DNA from: Bacteroidaceae bacterium
GTDB lineage: Bacteria; Bacteroidota; Bacteroidia; Bacteroidales; Bacteroidaceae
Reading direction: 5' to 3'
Length of the DNA: 64,000 nucleotides
Assembly: GCA_902362375.1 (NCBI GenBank)
Contig: CABIVS010000015.1
Span: 62,001-126,000, forward strand
The position numbers and the translations under genes were made by a program. This document shows positions 1-9,921 of the stretch, one piece after another (position 1 is the first letter of the stretch; each line of letters starts with the position of its first letter). The notes beneath the pieces are model-generated. The model did no database searches. It saw only the letters and a list, made by a program, of their open reading frames with translations, and was not told where the DNA came from.

Positions 1-363
1 GAGGATAAGGGTATAATGTGGGTTCCATGTCCGGATGGTACCAATGAGAGAGGTCAGAAATTATACTCGACTGCTTATGAAGGTTGGATCGCTCATTATT
101 ATAAGGAGCTTCTGTTTATAAAATGTTTCCCGGACATTGGACCCGGTGAAGTTCCTCCCGGACAAGGTGAAGCAGAGATTTTCGTAGCACCGAAGGGGCG
201 GTATCTGGAACTTGAAAATCACGGAAGATATACAGAACTGTCACCCGGAGAGTCTTTGGTATATCAACAAAAATGGTTTTTGAAAGATGTGTCCGACGGG
301 AGAGTATCTGATTGGACCAGCAAATTGAAAAGATATATAGATAAACAAAAAAAACGTAGATAA
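1..363 (+). CDS. C-terminal part of an unidentified protein, possibly DUF4380 family (5' truncated by window edge)
   Basis: An open frame enters the window at base 1 (E-D-K-G-I before the first Met at base 16) and runs to TAA at 361-363, so only about the last 120 residues are visible. The visible part is beta-rich, with a segment reading ELENHGRYTELSPGESLVY near residue 75 of the visible part. That segment resembles the closing strand of galactose-mutarotase-like or DUF4380 proteins, where a conserved ELE/ENxG stretch precedes a PGES turn. The tail is strongly basic (KLKRYIDKQKKRR). The family call is weak. The start, any signal peptide and the operon context lie outside the window. Confidence 0.5.
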   Translation, partial: EDKGIMWVPCPDGTNERGQKLYSTAYEGWIAHYYKELLFIKCFPDIGPGEVPPGQGEAEIFVAPKGRYLELENHGRYTELSPGESLVYQQKWFLKDVSDGRVSDWTSKLKRYIDKQKKRR

Positions 364-396
364 AGCTTGCTTTTGCACCGGTAAGGACTTGTGGTA

Positions 397-1002
397 TCAG
401 ATTTGTCCGTTCTCCACCATCAATACCACGCGTTCCGTTAGTTTGTCCTCACCTTGCGGATCATATTCTTTCTTTAAACTGGCCCCGAACAGTGCGGCAA
501 ATGCTTGATAGAACCCTGCCTTGAAAGGTCCCATAAACGCTTTTACCAGTTCATAACTAGTCTGATTACTTTGACGGTCCACAAGCTTTATCAACAATTT
601 TCCCTGTGCAAAAGAGAGTTTCTTCATTCGGGCAGTATATTGATCTTTCAATCCTTTTTCAACCCGTTTGATATGTTTTTGGCGGGCTTTCTCATTGGGT
701 AGAGTCTGAAGATATTCATAAGTTTCGATGATAGCCTGATTAATTTCTTTGGAAATAGGATATACCTTTTTCACGTTCCGAATCAATCGATAGTACTCCT
801 GACGTTCCTTTTCATTTTTGAACTTAAGTGGTTTGAAGATATACACAGTCGGTAGTTGGATACTTGGGATTGTATCTCCATTGTAGATACACATCGGAAC
901 CAAATATCCATTGATGCTTTGTTTTTCCTGTGCCTGCAAATGTAGTGAGCAGCAAACAGTGGCAAACAGTGTCATTACTACTATGTTAAGCCTTCTTTTC
1001 AC
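397..1002 (-). CDS. DUF4294 domain protein, secreted
   Basis: This 201-residue protein has a short signal peptide (basic KRR, a hydrophobic core, then LQAQ at about residue 25). The rest matches what is known of DUF4294: a YxVPMCIYNGDTIP strand, a YIFKPLKFKNEKE segment, then a helical, Lys/Arg-rich half. Its function is unknown; the family is widespread in Bacteroidetes and the protein is probably periplasmic. The frame opens with GTG at 1002; the next in-frame start is ATG at 975, which would remove the KRR head of the signal peptide, so GTG is preferred. A TAnnTTTG-type element (1007-1014, minus strand) lies only 4 bp upstream of that GTG, so the message would be nearly leaderless if the element is used. 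It is transcribed away from the HhH gene. Confidence 0.75.
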   Translation of the reverse strand: MKRRLNIVVMTLFATVCCSLHLQAQEKQSINGYLVPMCIYNGDTIPSIQLPTVYIFKPLKFKNEKERQEYYRLIRNVKKVYPISKEINQAIIETYEYLQTLPNEKARQKHIKRVEKGLKDQYTARMKKLSFAQGKLLIKLVDRQSNQTSYELVKAFMGPFKAGFYQAFAALFGASLKKEYDPQGEDKLTERVVLMVENGQI

Positions 1003-1006
1003 GATA

Positions 1007-1014
1007 CAAAAATA
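1007..1014 (-). promoter_or_regulatory. -7 promoter element TATTTTTG for the DUF4294 gene
   Basis: Read on the minus strand the bases are TATTTTTG, matching the Bacteroides -7 consensus TAnnTTTG. No clear TTTG is seen at the expected -33 spacing, so the call rests on this one element. Confidence 0.3.
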
Positions 1015-1067
1015 GAATTAAAATTTTATTATTCAGACATATCTTTCAGACGTTAACCTATTTAAAG

Positions 1068-1075
1068 TATCTTTG
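1068..1075 (+). promoter_or_regulatory. -7 promoter element TATCTTTG for the HhH-protein gene
   Basis: TATCTTTG fits the Bacteroides -7 consensus and lies 45 bp before the ATG at 1121. A near -33 box (TTTC, 1043-1046) lies 21 bp upstream of it. Transcription would begin around 1082. Confidence 0.45.
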
Positions 1076-1120
1076 CCCCCTTGTATGTAAAAAAGCGAGA
1101 AGATAATACACATTTTATTG

Positions 1121-3169
1121 ATGAAAACTACTCAACTAATCCGGTTGATAAGTATTATAAACAGCCTGTTCATAATTCCTGCTTGTAGTGCTCAAAACCC
1201 TTCTGAAAGTCTTTTAGAGGATGTTCTTGAAGATTTATCTGTTAATAACGATATTAATAACTCTGTTAATACCTTGAATTGGGAGAATGAATTGGAAGAA
1301 CTTTCCAATCGTCTGCAAGAACCTATTAATTTGAATGTTGCTACCCGTGAACAACTCGAACAGTTTCCTTTCCTTAGTGATATTCAGATTGAACATCTGC
1401 TGGCTTACATCTATATACACGGACAGATGAAAACTATCTATGAACTTCAACTAGTGGAAGATATGGATAAGCAGACAATCCAGTATTTACTACCATTCGT
1501 CTGTATAAAAGCTATTAACAATGAATCTTCTTTTCGGTGGAAAACTATGTTGAAAAGCGCAGCGAAGTATGGAAAAAATGAACTGTTAACTCGCTTTGAT
1601 ATACCACTTTATAAACGAAAAGGTTATGAACATACTTATTTAGGACCTTCTGTTTATAACTCTGTGAAATACAGTTTCCGATATAGTGACCGACTCTATG
1701 CAGGAGTCGTTGCAGAAAAAGATGCCGGAGAACCTTTGGGAGCTTTACACAATCGCTATGGCTACGATTATTATTCCTTTTATCTATTATTAAAAGATTG
1801 TGGGCGATTAAAAGCATTAGCTGTTGGTAACTATCGGCTTAGTTTTGGACAAGGATTGGTGATTAGCACTGATTATCTGATGGGAAAAACAGTCTATGCC
1901 TCTTCTTTCAACAATCGTAGCAGCAGGATAAAGAAACACTCTTCCAGTGATGAATACAATTATTTCAGAGGAGTGGCTGCCACAGTTGCTTTATCTAAGG
2001 ATTGGGACATTTCCGGTTTTTATTCGCATCGTTCATTGGATGGCGTGATAACAGATGGAGAAATTACCTCTATCTATAAAACCGGATTACACCGGAGCCG
2101 GAAAGAAGCAGATAAAAAGCATCTGTTCACTATGCAATTAACAGGTGGAAATGTGAGTTATCAACACAACCGTATCAGACTGGGTATCACCGCTATTTAC
2201 TACCTTTTCAACCGATCTTATGAACCGGAATTAACAGGCTATTCCAAATACAATCTCCACGGCAATAACTTCTACAATTTAGGAATAGAGTATGCTTATC
2301 GTTGGCATCGTTTCTCTTTTCAGGGAGAGACAGCGATAGGAAAACAAGGTTGGGCCTCTTTGAACCGTTTGCAGTATTCACCGGTTCAAAACACCCAAAT
2401 CATGTTGATACATCGGTTCTATTCCTATAATTATTGGGCTATGTTCGCCCATTCATTCGGTGAGGGAAGTACGACTCAAAACGAACAGGGATATTATATC
2501 GGATTGGAGACTTCTCCTTTTGCCTATTGGAAGTTCTTTGCATCATTCGATTTGTTTTCCTTCCCATGGAAAAAATACAGAATAAATAAACCCTCCCGTG
2601 GAACAGACGGTCTGGTTCAAGCTACTTTCACTCCACTTAGTAATCTATCCATGTATCTAAAGTATCGCTATAAACAAAAAGAACGTGATTGGACAGGTAG
2701 TAAAGGAACGCTAACGCTTCCTATTTTTCATCATCAGCTTCGCTATCGTTTGAACTATTCTTTGGGAGATGTGTTAAGCAGTCGTACAACTTTAGATTAT
2801 AATCATTTTCATTCTCAGGACAGAGCTGCTAATAAAGGATATCAGGTTACACAAATGATATCCTCCCAACTGCCTTGGGCCAGGCTGTTTGCTGACGTTC
2901 AAGGCAGTTATTTTTTTACAGATGATTATGATTCGCGTGTATATGTTTCGGAAAGCGGACTGCTTTATACGTTTTACACTCCGTCATTTCAAGGGCGTGG
3001 CTTCCGATGTGCCGTTCGTTTAAGATATGAACTGAACAAACATTTCCTGTTGATAACCAAGTTCGGTGAAACTGTCTATTTGGACCGTAACGAAATCGGT
3101 TCCGGCAATGATTTGATCTGTGGAAATAAAAAAGCAGATGTACAAATGCAACTACGTATCAAGTTTTAA
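1121..3169 (+). CDS. Helix-hairpin-helix domain protein with beta-rich, barrel-like C-terminus
   Basis: The protein has about 682 residues. The open frame begins at TTG 1118, but the next codon is ATG (1121), which gives the natural start. The N-terminus is a signal peptide, probably lipidated (IIPAC near residue 22). Around residues 55-125 are helix-hairpin-helix repeats (PINLNVATREQLEQFPFLS, then a second copy with IYELQLVEDM), a fold known elsewhere for DNA binding (ComEA-like). The remaining 500 or so residues are rich in aromatic-alternating beta strands and end in MQLRIKF, as outer-membrane barrels often do. The combination is common in Bacteroidetes as a helix-hairpin-helix domain-containing protein of unknown role. 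A surface or outer-membrane location is inferred. A DNA-uptake role is possible but unproven. Confidence 0.75.
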   Translation: MKTTQLIRLISIINSLFIIPACSAQNPSESLLEDVLEDLSVNNDINNSVNTLNWENELEELSNRLQEPINLNVATREQLEQFPFLSDIQIEHLLAYIYIHGQMKTIYELQLVEDMDKQTIQYLLPFVCIKAINNESSFRWKTMLKSAAKYGKNELLTRFDIPLYKRKGYEHTYLGPSVYNSVKYSFRYSDRLYAGVVAEKDAGEPLGALHNRYGYDYYSFYLLLKDCGRLKALAVGNYRLSFGQGLVISTDYLMGKTVYASSFNNRSSRIKKHSSSDEYNYFRGVAATVALSKDWDISGFYSHRSLDGVITDGEITSIYKTGLHRSRKEADKKHLFTMQLTGGNVSYQHNRIRLGITAIYYLFNRSYEPELTGYSKYNLHGNNFYNLGIEYAYRWHRFSFQGETAIGKQGWASLNRLQYSPVQNTQIMLIHRFYSYNYWAMFAHSFGEGSTTQNEQGYYIGLETSPFAYWKFFASFDLFSFPWKKYRINKPSRGTDGLVQATFTPLSNLSMYLKYRYKQKERDWTGSKGTLTLPIFHHQLRYRLNYSLGDVLSSRTTLDYNHFHSQDRAANKGYQVTQMISSQLPWARLFADVQGSYFFTDDYDSRVYVSESGLLYTFYTPSFQGRGFRCAVRLRYELNKHFLLITKFGETVYLDRNEIGSGNDLICGNKKADVQMQLRIKF

Positions 3170-3171
3170 TG

Positions 3172-3179
3172 TATATTTG
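3172..3179 (+). promoter_or_regulatory. -7 promoter element TATATTTG ahead of the ECF sigma gene
   Basis: TATATTTG matches TAnnTTTG and sits 34 bp before the sigma-factor ATG, just after the stop of the previous gene. No good TTTG is seen at -33. It would drive the sigma/anti-sigma pair separately from the upstream gene. Confidence 0.4.
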
Positions 3180-3213
3180 TCTGCCAAAAAATAACAGAAG
3201 AATACGATATTGA

Positions 3214-3723
3214 ATGAAAGACCGGACTACTTTTGACAGAATGTTTAATGAATGGTATGCACAATTCGTGTATTTTGCATACTATTTTATAAGCGATGTT
3301 GAAGTATGCAAAGATATTGTAAGTGATGCTTTTGAATATTTGTGGCGTAATTATGATAAAATAGAAGAAGCTACGGCAAAAACTTATCTTTATACAATTA
3401 TCCGCACGCGTTGTATCGACTATCTCCGTAAACAAAATATTCATGAAGAATATGTGGAATTTGCTTCACGATTAACCAATAAAATCATAGAGTCTGGTTC
3501 GCAGCAGACAGATACACGTATTTCTCAGATACGCAAGGCGATGGAAAAGTTGACTCCTTACAACTGCCATATTCTGGAAGCTTGTTATATTCATAATAAA
3601 AAGTACAAGGAGGTAGCTGAAGAATTAAATGTGAGTGTTGCGGCTATCCATAAGAATATAGTGAAGGCTTTGCGTATTCTTCGTGAAGAATTAGGCCGGA
3701 AAGGTAACCGGGATGGACTTTAA
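3214..3723 (+). CDS. ECF-type RNA polymerase sigma-70 factor
   Basis: The 169-residue length is normal for a Bacteroides ECF sigma factor. Region 2 spans about residues 5-70 (FDRMFNEWYAQFVYFAYYF, then DIVSDAFEYLWRN and the -10-recognition helix with CIDYLRKQ). Region 4 spans about 105-160 (LTPYNCHILEACYIHNKKY, then a helix-turn-helix with VAEELNVSVAAIHKNI). The next gene encodes its FecR-type anti-sigma factor, and an STN-containing SusC follows, which is the classical trans-envelope arrangement. Substrate binding at the SusC barrel should release this sigma factor to transcribe the downstream locus. The start at ATG 3214 puts region 2 at the usual distance from the N-terminus. Confidence 0.93.
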   Translation: MKDRTTFDRMFNEWYAQFVYFAYYFISDVEVCKDIVSDAFEYLWRNYDKIEEATAKTYLYTIIRTRCIDYLRKQNIHEEYVEFASRLTNKIIESGSQQTDTRISQIRKAMEKLTPYNCHILEACYIHNKKYKEVAEELNVSVAAIHKNIVKALRILREELGRKGNRDGL

Positions 3724-3755
3724 AACGTAAATATTATATATTGAATGAATTATTT

Positions 3756-4889
3756 ATGGATGAGAAGAATATAAATATAAATAAGTCGGAAGAAGAAGCT
3801 TTGAAAATTATGGAGAATGTTTCCCATATAACTTCTGACCAATTACATGGCTTGGAGAAAGATGAAGAATGTTTCCAGGCATGTGTTGATATTGCAGAGG
3901 TTGTGATGGAGATGCGGCAAAAGCAAAATACACTGGCAATTAATGTTCAGAAAGAATTGGTAGACTTTCATAATAAACGTTTGAATAATAACAAAAAGAA
4001 GAATACGCGTATTCTGTGGACTGCTATTGCAGGAGTAGCGGCAACTGTCATTGTAATCCTGATTTTACGTACAATGATGATTTCACCGGAACCAAAACTG
4101 GAAAGTATTAAAATTTTTGAAGCAAACCATGCCATCGCACAAGCTACTTTGCAAATTGATGACGAAAAGGAAATAAGACCTTTGAAAGATCAAAAAATTG
4201 ACTATCATCGTACTATTCAGACAGAAAATAAAGAGGTCGGAAAACAGAAAGTACAAATACATAGATTAAGTATTCCCAGGGGAGAAACATTCAAAGTTGT
4301 TTTATCCGAAGGAACTGAAGTCTTTTTGAATTCGGACAGCCGGTTGGTTTATCCTACCGTTTTTAAGGGAAAAGAGAGGATCGTTTCGTTGGAAGGGGAA
4401 GCTTATTTTAAAGTAAGTAAAGATGTCGAACATCCTTTTATTGTAAAAACCGGAAATGTGCAGGTTCGTGTCTTAGGAACGGAGTTTAATGTACGTGGAT
4501 ACTCTCCTGCCGATGTCCGTATCACATTAATTACAGGAAAAGTAGCTGTCAGCGATACCTGCGGAACTCATAACGTTGAAATGGAGCCGGGACAAAGTGC
4601 ACAACTTTCTACTGACGGAACATTTGCTTTGAGTGAAGTTAATATAGAATCATTTTTGTATTGGAAGGAAGGATTTTTCTATTTTGATGATATCCCTCTG
4701 GCTGACATGATGAAAGAGATAGGGCGTTGGTACAATATAGATATAGAATTCCGCAACAGTAAAATTATGGATCTCCGTATGCATTTCTTTGCAAATCGTC
4801 ATCAAGACATTTTTAATTTGATTGAATTATTGAATCGAATGGAGAGAGTTCATGCCTATTTTGAAACAGGAAAACTTATTATTGAATAA
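3756..4889 (+). CDS. FecR-family anti-sigma factor
   Basis: The frame opens at TTG 3741; ATG 3756 (MDEKNINI) is the more likely start and leaves about 377 residues. A cytoplasmic N-terminal helical region that would bind the sigma factor is followed by one membrane helix at about residues 87-105 (WTAIAGVAATVIVILILRTM). A periplasmic FecR domain (about 170-265) follows, with LSEGTEVFLNSDSRLVYP, then GEAYFKVSKD and VLGTEFNVRGY. A C-terminal DUF4974 domain (about 305-375) starts at FYFDDIPLADMMKEIGRWY and is expected to contact the STN domain of the SusC. It lies 32 bp after the sigma gene and 132 bp before susC, consistent with a sigma/anti-sigma/transducer unit. Confidence 0.92.
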   Translation: MDEKNININKSEEEALKIMENVSHITSDQLHGLEKDEECFQACVDIAEVVMEMRQKQNTLAINVQKELVDFHNKRLNNNKKKNTRILWTAIAGVAATVIVILILRTMMISPEPKLESIKIFEANHAIAQATLQIDDEKEIRPLKDQKIDYHRTIQTENKEVGKQKVQIHRLSIPRGETFKVVLSEGTEVFLNSDSRLVYPTVFKGKERIVSLEGEAYFKVSKDVEHPFIVKTGNVQVRVLGTEFNVRGYSPADVRITLITGKVAVSDTCGTHNVEMEPGQSAQLSTDGTFALSEVNIESFLYWKEGFFYFDDIPLADMMKEIGRWYNIDIEFRNSKIMDLRMHFFANRHQDIFNLIELLNRMERVHAYFETGKLIIE

Positions 4890-5021
4890 AAAACGAGCAA
4901 AACGTCATAAATCTGAATAGGAATACATATTTCTGAAAATAAATTCTTTTAAGGGTAACCATTCTTTTTTAAACTTCGTATACAATTAAAAGAATGAAAT
5001 ACTATTTAACTATTCAGGCTT

Positions 5022-8000
5022 ATGAAAAAAAATCAGGCACAAAAGTTCATTGTTTTGTTCTTGCTTTTCCTTTTTGCGTATTCGTGGCGCATTGAAGCAC
5101 AAACAGGTAAAGAAAAGCAAATAACGATGGAGTTTAAAAATGAAGGATTACCTTCTATTTTTAAACATTTGGAGAAAGTATCGGGATATAAAGTTCTTTT
5201 TATCTACGATGAGATTAGTTCTTATACTTCTACCGGGAAAGTTGAGAAAGCTACTATTGGTGAAGCTTTAAAGGTGATTATCGGGAAAAATCCATTGAAA
5301 TATCACATTGACGGACAATTTATCAATATCACTAAAAAGAATCCTAAAAAGAATATTTCACAAGTAAAAGGAAAAGTGCTTTCCGAAGAAGACGGGTTTC
5401 CGGTTATCGGTGCCACTATTATAGTGGAAGATGCCAATATCCGTACCATCACAGATAATAATGGTAATTTCCAGCTTTCTGATGTTTCGGAAGATAGTCA
5501 GGTGAGGATTTCTTATGTAGGTTTGGAAACTCAGTTGTTGAATCCTTCAACATTTATGTCAGTAGTGATGAAGTCTGATACAAAAGCACTGGATGAAGTG
5601 GTGGTAACAGGTATGTTTAATAGGAAAAAAGAAGGATTTACCGGCTCTGCTGTTACTATAAAGGGCGAAGATCTGAAAAAATATAGTACGAATAATGTAG
5701 CTAAAGCAATTGCGGCTGTTGCTCCCGGGCTTCGTATCGTAGATAATATTAATATGGGGTCAAATCCGAATAATCTACCTGATATGCGTATGCGTGGTAG
5801 TGCAAATATGGATTTGAATGCACAAGCTACGGTAGACTTTAATTCAGCCAGTAATGACGTATTGGCGGTCCAAGGGGAATATGAGACTTATGCCAATCAA
5901 CCATTGCTTATCATGGACGGATTTGAAATCAGTATACAGGCGCTTGCCGATATGGACCCCGACCGGGTTTCTTCCATCGTTTTGCTAAAAGATGCGGCGG
6001 CTACAGCTATTTATGGATCGCGTGCGGCAAATGGGGTAATTGTCATCGAAAGTAAGACGCCTAAACCGGGGCGTATCTGGGTAACTTATGGCGGTGAACT
6101 TCGTATTGAAGCTCCGGATATGACTGGATATAACCTGATGAATTCAAGAGAAAAGATAGATGCGGAATTACAGAGCGGGCTTTATACATACGGTGGTGAA
6201 ACAGTTGAAAAATGGAGACTTTATCAATCAAAGTTGCGTGAAGTTTTGGCGGGAGTAAATACCTACTGGTTGGATAAACCTTTGCAGACTTCTTTTCAAC
6301 AACGTCATACAGTTACACTGGAAGGAGGTGACGAAGCTTTGCGTTATCGTATGTATGTCGGATATAACAGTTCTCCGGGTGTGATGAAGGGCAGTAATCG
6401 TGATGTATTGACTGGTTCGCTTGATTTTCAGTATCGTCTGAAAAAAGTATTGTTAAAGAATAGCATTACATTGGATAATTCAGTGGCTGATGAATCTCCA
6501 TGGGGAAGTTTTAGCGAATACACCCGCTTGAATCCTTATTTGCGTCCTTATGGAGAAAATGGAGAGATACAGAAACGTCTTGATAATTTTGAAGGACTAG
6601 GTGGTGAATCAAGTTATTTGAACCCCATGTATAATACAACGTTCAACAGTAAAGACCAGAGTAAGAATTTTACAGTGCGCGAACTTTTCAAGTTAGAATA
6701 TAATCCTACTGAAGAATTGCGGTTTGAAGGTGCATTCTCTTTGTCCAAAAGTGTGGGACATCGCGATATGTTCCGTCCTGCGCAACATACTTTTTTTGAT
6801 AATGTGACTGATCCTACGTTAAGAGGTGATTATCGCAAAAGCCAGAGTGAATCTGTCAAGTGGGGAATAGATTTGACAGGAAGCTGGAACAAACAGTTGA
6901 AAGATCATTATCTGACCGCTAATGCCCGTATGAGTGTATTGGAAAATAATTCGGAGACGTATGGAAACTATGTGACGGGTTTTCCGAATGATAATATGGA
7001 CAACTTGTTATTTGGTAAGAAGTACAATGAGAAAGTAGATGGGTTGGAAAGTACAACACGTTCCATTGGTTGGGTTGTTGCCGGAGGTTATTCTTATAAA
7101 TATAAGTATTCATTTGATTTTAATGTGCGTCTGGACGGTTCCTCCCAGTTTGGAAAAGACAATCGGTGGGCACCTTTCTGGTCGACGGGATTACGTTGGG
7201 ATTTGAAAAAAGAGAATTTCCTGAAAGATGTTTCTTTCATCTCTGACTTGATTTTAAGAGGCACGTATGGTACGACCGGTTCACAAGGTTTCAACCCTTA
7301 TCAGGCACATGGCTATTACACCTATTCCAATTTATTGCTTCCTTATTATTCATCCGATGCGACAGGATCGGAAATTTTGGCCATGCACAATGAAGGCTTA
7401 AAGTGGCAGACTACAAAAAGCACGAATCTTGCATTGGAATTAGGACTTTTTGATCAGCGTTTTACCGCACGTGTGGAATACTACCGGAAAGTGACAGACA
7501 ATATGATTACAGATATAAGTCTTGCTCCTTCTCTTGGTTTTAGCAGTTATCCGGAAAATCTGGGAAAGATTGAAAATAAGGGTTGGGAACTTTCTTTTTC
7601 TGCTATTCCTTATAAGAACGTTGCTAAACAGGCTTATTGGACAATTATGGTAAACGGTTCTCATAATACAGACAAATTACTCAAAATATCGGAAGCGATG
7701 AAATATGTGAACGATCAGAATGCATTAAAACTAAAGGATACACCACTGCCACGCTACGAAGAAGGTGAATCTCTTTCTCGCATTTGGGTAGTGCGTTCAT
7801 TGGGTATTGACCCGGCTTCAGGAGATGAAATATTACTGAAAAGTAATGGAGAAATGACAAATGCCACTAACTGGAATGCCAATGATGTAGTACCTGTTGG
7901 AAATACAGAACCTAAATGGCAGGGATATATTAATTCTTCTTTTACGTACAGAGGATGGGGAGCAGATGTCAGTTTCAGGTATCAATTTGGTGGTCAGGTA

Positions 8001-8372
8001 TACAATCAGACACTGCTTGACAAAGTGGAAAATGCCAATTTGAAATACAATGTAGACCGGCGGGTGACCCAACTGCGTTGGATGAAGCCGGGTGACAAGG
8101 CACAATTCCGTGGGCTTAACCCTGGTGGATGGGAGACGAAAGCTACTTCACGGTTCATTATGGATGAAAATATATTTCAGGGAAGTTCATTGTCTGTTTA
8201 TTATCGTATGGACCGTACTAATACGAAGTTTATCACTCATTGGGGATTGAGTTCTGCTAAGGTAACGTTTAATATGGAGGACTTTTTCTATTGGTCTACA
8301 GTGAAACGCGAAAGAGGTTTATACTATCCGTATTCCCGTCAGTTTACATTTGCTTTGAATGTTGCTTTCTAA
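5022..8372 (+). CDS. SusC/RagA-family TonB-dependent transporter with STN signalling domain
   Basis: This 1116-residue outer-membrane transporter has a signal peptide (cleaved after about RIEAQ). An STN domain follows at about 34-105 (ITMEFKNEGLPSIFKHLEKV, ending near HIDGQFINI), then a carboxypeptidase-regulatory-like domain at about 113-195. The TonB box and plug begin at DEVVVTG (about residue 190) with the family hallmark LLKDAAATAIYGSRAANGV at about 327. A large barrel ends in FTFALNVAF. The STN domain is what distinguishes signalling SusC proteins and pairs with the FecR encoded upstream. SusD begins 16 bp downstream. Because proteases rather than glycosidases follow, the cargo may be peptides, as known for RagAB of Porphyromonas; that is inference. 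Confidence 0.95.
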   Translation: MKKNQAQKFIVLFLLFLFAYSWRIEAQTGKEKQITMEFKNEGLPSIFKHLEKVSGYKVLFIYDEISSYTSTGKVEKATIGEALKVIIGKNPLKYHIDGQFINITKKNPKKNISQVKGKVLSEEDGFPVIGATIIVEDANIRTITDNNGNFQLSDVSEDSQVRISYVGLETQLLNPSTFMSVVMKSDTKALDEVVVTGMFNRKKEGFTGSAVTIKGEDLKKYSTNNVAKAIAAVAPGLRIVDNINMGSNPNNLPDMRMRGSANMDLNAQATVDFNSASNDVLAVQGEYETYANQPLLIMDGFEISIQALADMDPDRVSSIVLLKDAAATAIYGSRAANGVIVIESKTPKPGRIWVTYGGELRIEAPDMTGYNLMNSREKIDAELQSGLYTYGGETVEKWRLYQSKLREVLAGVNTYWLDKPLQTSFQQRHTVTLEGGDEALRYRMYVGYNSSPGVMKGSNRDVLTGSLDFQYRLKKVLLKNSITLDNSVADESPWGSFSEYTRLNPYLRPYGENGEIQKRLDNFEGLGGESSYLNPMYNTTFNSKDQSKNFTVRELFKLEYNPTEELRFEGAFSLSKSVGHRDMFRPAQHTFFDNVTDPTLRGDYRKSQSESVKWGIDLTGSWNKQLKDHYLTANARMSVLENNSETYGNYVTGFPNDNMDNLLFGKKYNEKVDGLESTTRSIGWVVAGGYSYKYKYSFDFNVRLDGSSQFGKDNRWAPFWSTGLRWDLKKENFLKDVSFISDLILRGTYGTTGSQGFNPYQAHGYYTYSNLLLPYYSSDATGSEILAMHNEGLKWQTTKSTNLALELGLFDQRFTARVEYYRKVTDNMITDISLAPSLGFSSYPENLGKIENKGWELSFSAIPYKNVAKQAYWTIMVNGSHNTDKLLKISEAMKYVNDQNALKLKDTPLPRYEEGESLSRIWVVRSLGIDPASGDEILLKSNGEMTNATNWNANDVVPVGNTEPKWQGYINSSFTYRGWGADVSFRYQFGGQVYNQTLLDKVENANLKYNVDRRVTQLRWMKPGDKAQFRGLNPGGWETKATSRFIMDENIFQGSSLSVYYRMDRTNTKFITHWGLSSAKVTFNMEDFFYWSTVKRERGLYYPYSRQFTFALNVAF

Positions 8373-8388
8373 TTAAAAACATATTTAT

Positions 8389-9912
8389 ATGAAACAGATA
8401 ATATATATACTATTGACAACAACAATGCTGGGGCTTACGTCTTGCAGCGACTGGTTGGATGTATCTCCGAAGACTTCTATCCCTACCGAGAAACAATTTG
8501 AATCGGAATCAGGATTCAAGGATGCTCTTACAGGTATTTATTTGAAGCTGGGAACTACTACCTTATACGCCGGAGATTTGACTTATGCTTACTTGGATGA
8601 ATTGGCCGGATTATACTCCGATTATCCCGGATATAATACCAATGCTGTTTTTGAACAGAGTATCGTATTCGATTATGAAAATATGTTCTTGAGTAAGAAA
8701 AATGCAATTTACTCGACTATGTATAATATCATTGCTAACATTAATAATTTTCTGGAGTACGTAGACAGGAATAAAGATGTTCTAGTTACCGAACGGTATT
8801 ACGGAACAATGAAAGGAGAAGCACTGGGGCTTCGTGCTTTTCTTCATTTTGATTTGTTGCGCATGTTCGGTCCTGTTTATAAGGAACACCCTGCATCAAA
8901 GGCTATCCCCTATCGAACTGCTTTTAATAAAGATGCCACCCCTGTTTTATCAGCCGGCGAAGTGGTTATCGCTATTCTTAAAGATTTGAATGAGGCTGAA
9001 GAATTGCTGAAGGAAAGTGATCCGCTTGATTTCTTCACAAACCAAACGGATGAGGAATATGGAGAGAAAAACCATTTCCTTGTTAATCGTGAGTTTCGTA
9101 TGAATCTGTATGCAGTAAAAGCGATGCTAGCTCGTGTATATTGTTATAAAGGTGATGTTGAAAGCCGTGGATTGGCTACAGAATATGCAAAACAAGTGAT
9201 TGCTGCTTCTAAGTATTTTACGTTGTACAAATCACAAACTGCTTCTAATTATAATTCCATACGTTACGCAGAGCAGATATTCGGAATCACTGTAAATGAA
9301 TTTTCTAATCTGCTTATTGAAAACTATATGGATATGGAAAATACGAATACTCAGCAACATTTTTATTTGGATGGAGATAAATTCAGTCTCTTCTATGAAA
9401 CAGCTGATGTAGGGAATACTGACTGGAGAAAAAATACGGAAATGTTTCAGGTCATTAATGGGGCAAGCAGCACAAACGTTTTCTGCAGAAAATATAATCA
9501 AAAAAACCTCAATGCCGGATATACCTATTCCGGTGCTGATGCTGTTCCTTTGATCCGTTTGCCCGAAATGTATTACATTGTAGCAGAATGTGCATCTTCT
9601 GCATCGGAAAGTGCCGACGCATTAAATACTGTGCGTTTTGCACGTGGTATCTCTTACAGTGATGAGATTCTGACTACCGGATATGATGATCTTGATATTA
9701 TTTCGGAAGAAAATAAAGACCAGACTAAGCGTATCAATGAAATCATGAAAGAATATAGAAAAGAATATTTTGCGGAAGGCCAGCTTTTTTATTTTTTGAA
9801 AGCACATAATTATAGCACTTATTATGGTTGTGGGCTGGAAGCAATGACTGAAGCTCATTATCAGATGACATTACCGGATGATGAGTATATTTTTGGTAAC
9901 AACTCTAAATGA
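8389..9912 (+). CDS. SusD/RagB-family surface lipoprotein
   Basis: The 507-residue protein has a lipoprotein signal with lipobox LTSC (Cys at about residue 19), followed by SDWLDVSPKTSIPTEKQF, the standard SusD opening. The N-terminal SusD-like region includes TPR-type helices (KGEALGLRAFLHFDLLRMFG, a very conserved SusD segment near residue 145). The C-terminal RagB/SusD region contains IRLPEMYYIVAECA (about 385) and a KEYRKEYFAEGQLFYFLK segment near the end. It should form the lid of the SusC barrel and help bind the substrate at the cell surface. It is directly downstream of the STN-SusC in the same operon. Confidence 0.94.
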   Translation: MKQIIYILLTTTMLGLTSCSDWLDVSPKTSIPTEKQFESESGFKDALTGIYLKLGTTTLYAGDLTYAYLDELAGLYSDYPGYNTNAVFEQSIVFDYENMFLSKKNAIYSTMYNIIANINNFLEYVDRNKDVLVTERYYGTMKGEALGLRAFLHFDLLRMFGPVYKEHPASKAIPYRTAFNKDATPVLSAGEVVIAILKDLNEAEELLKESDPLDFFTNQTDEEYGEKNHFLVNREFRMNLYAVKAMLARVYCYKGDVESRGLATEYAKQVIAASKYFTLYKSQTASNYNSIRYAEQIFGITVNEFSNLLIENYMDMENTNTQQHFYLDGDKFSLFYETADVGNTDWRKNTEMFQVINGASSTNVFCRKYNQKNLNAGYTYSGADAVPLIRLPEMYYIVAECASSASESADALNTVRFARGISYSDEILTTGYDDLDIISEENKDQTKRINEIMKEYRKEYFAEGQLFYFLKAHNYSTYYGCGLEAMTEAHYQMTLPDDEYIFGNNSK

Positions 9913-9921
9913 TGAAGTCTT

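Noticed and set aside
4961..4995. 8-bp inverted repeat ATTCTTTT/AAAAGAAT before the STN-SusC gene
   Set aside because: It is a simple AT-rich match near the susC start with a long loop and is easily explained by chance in this composition.
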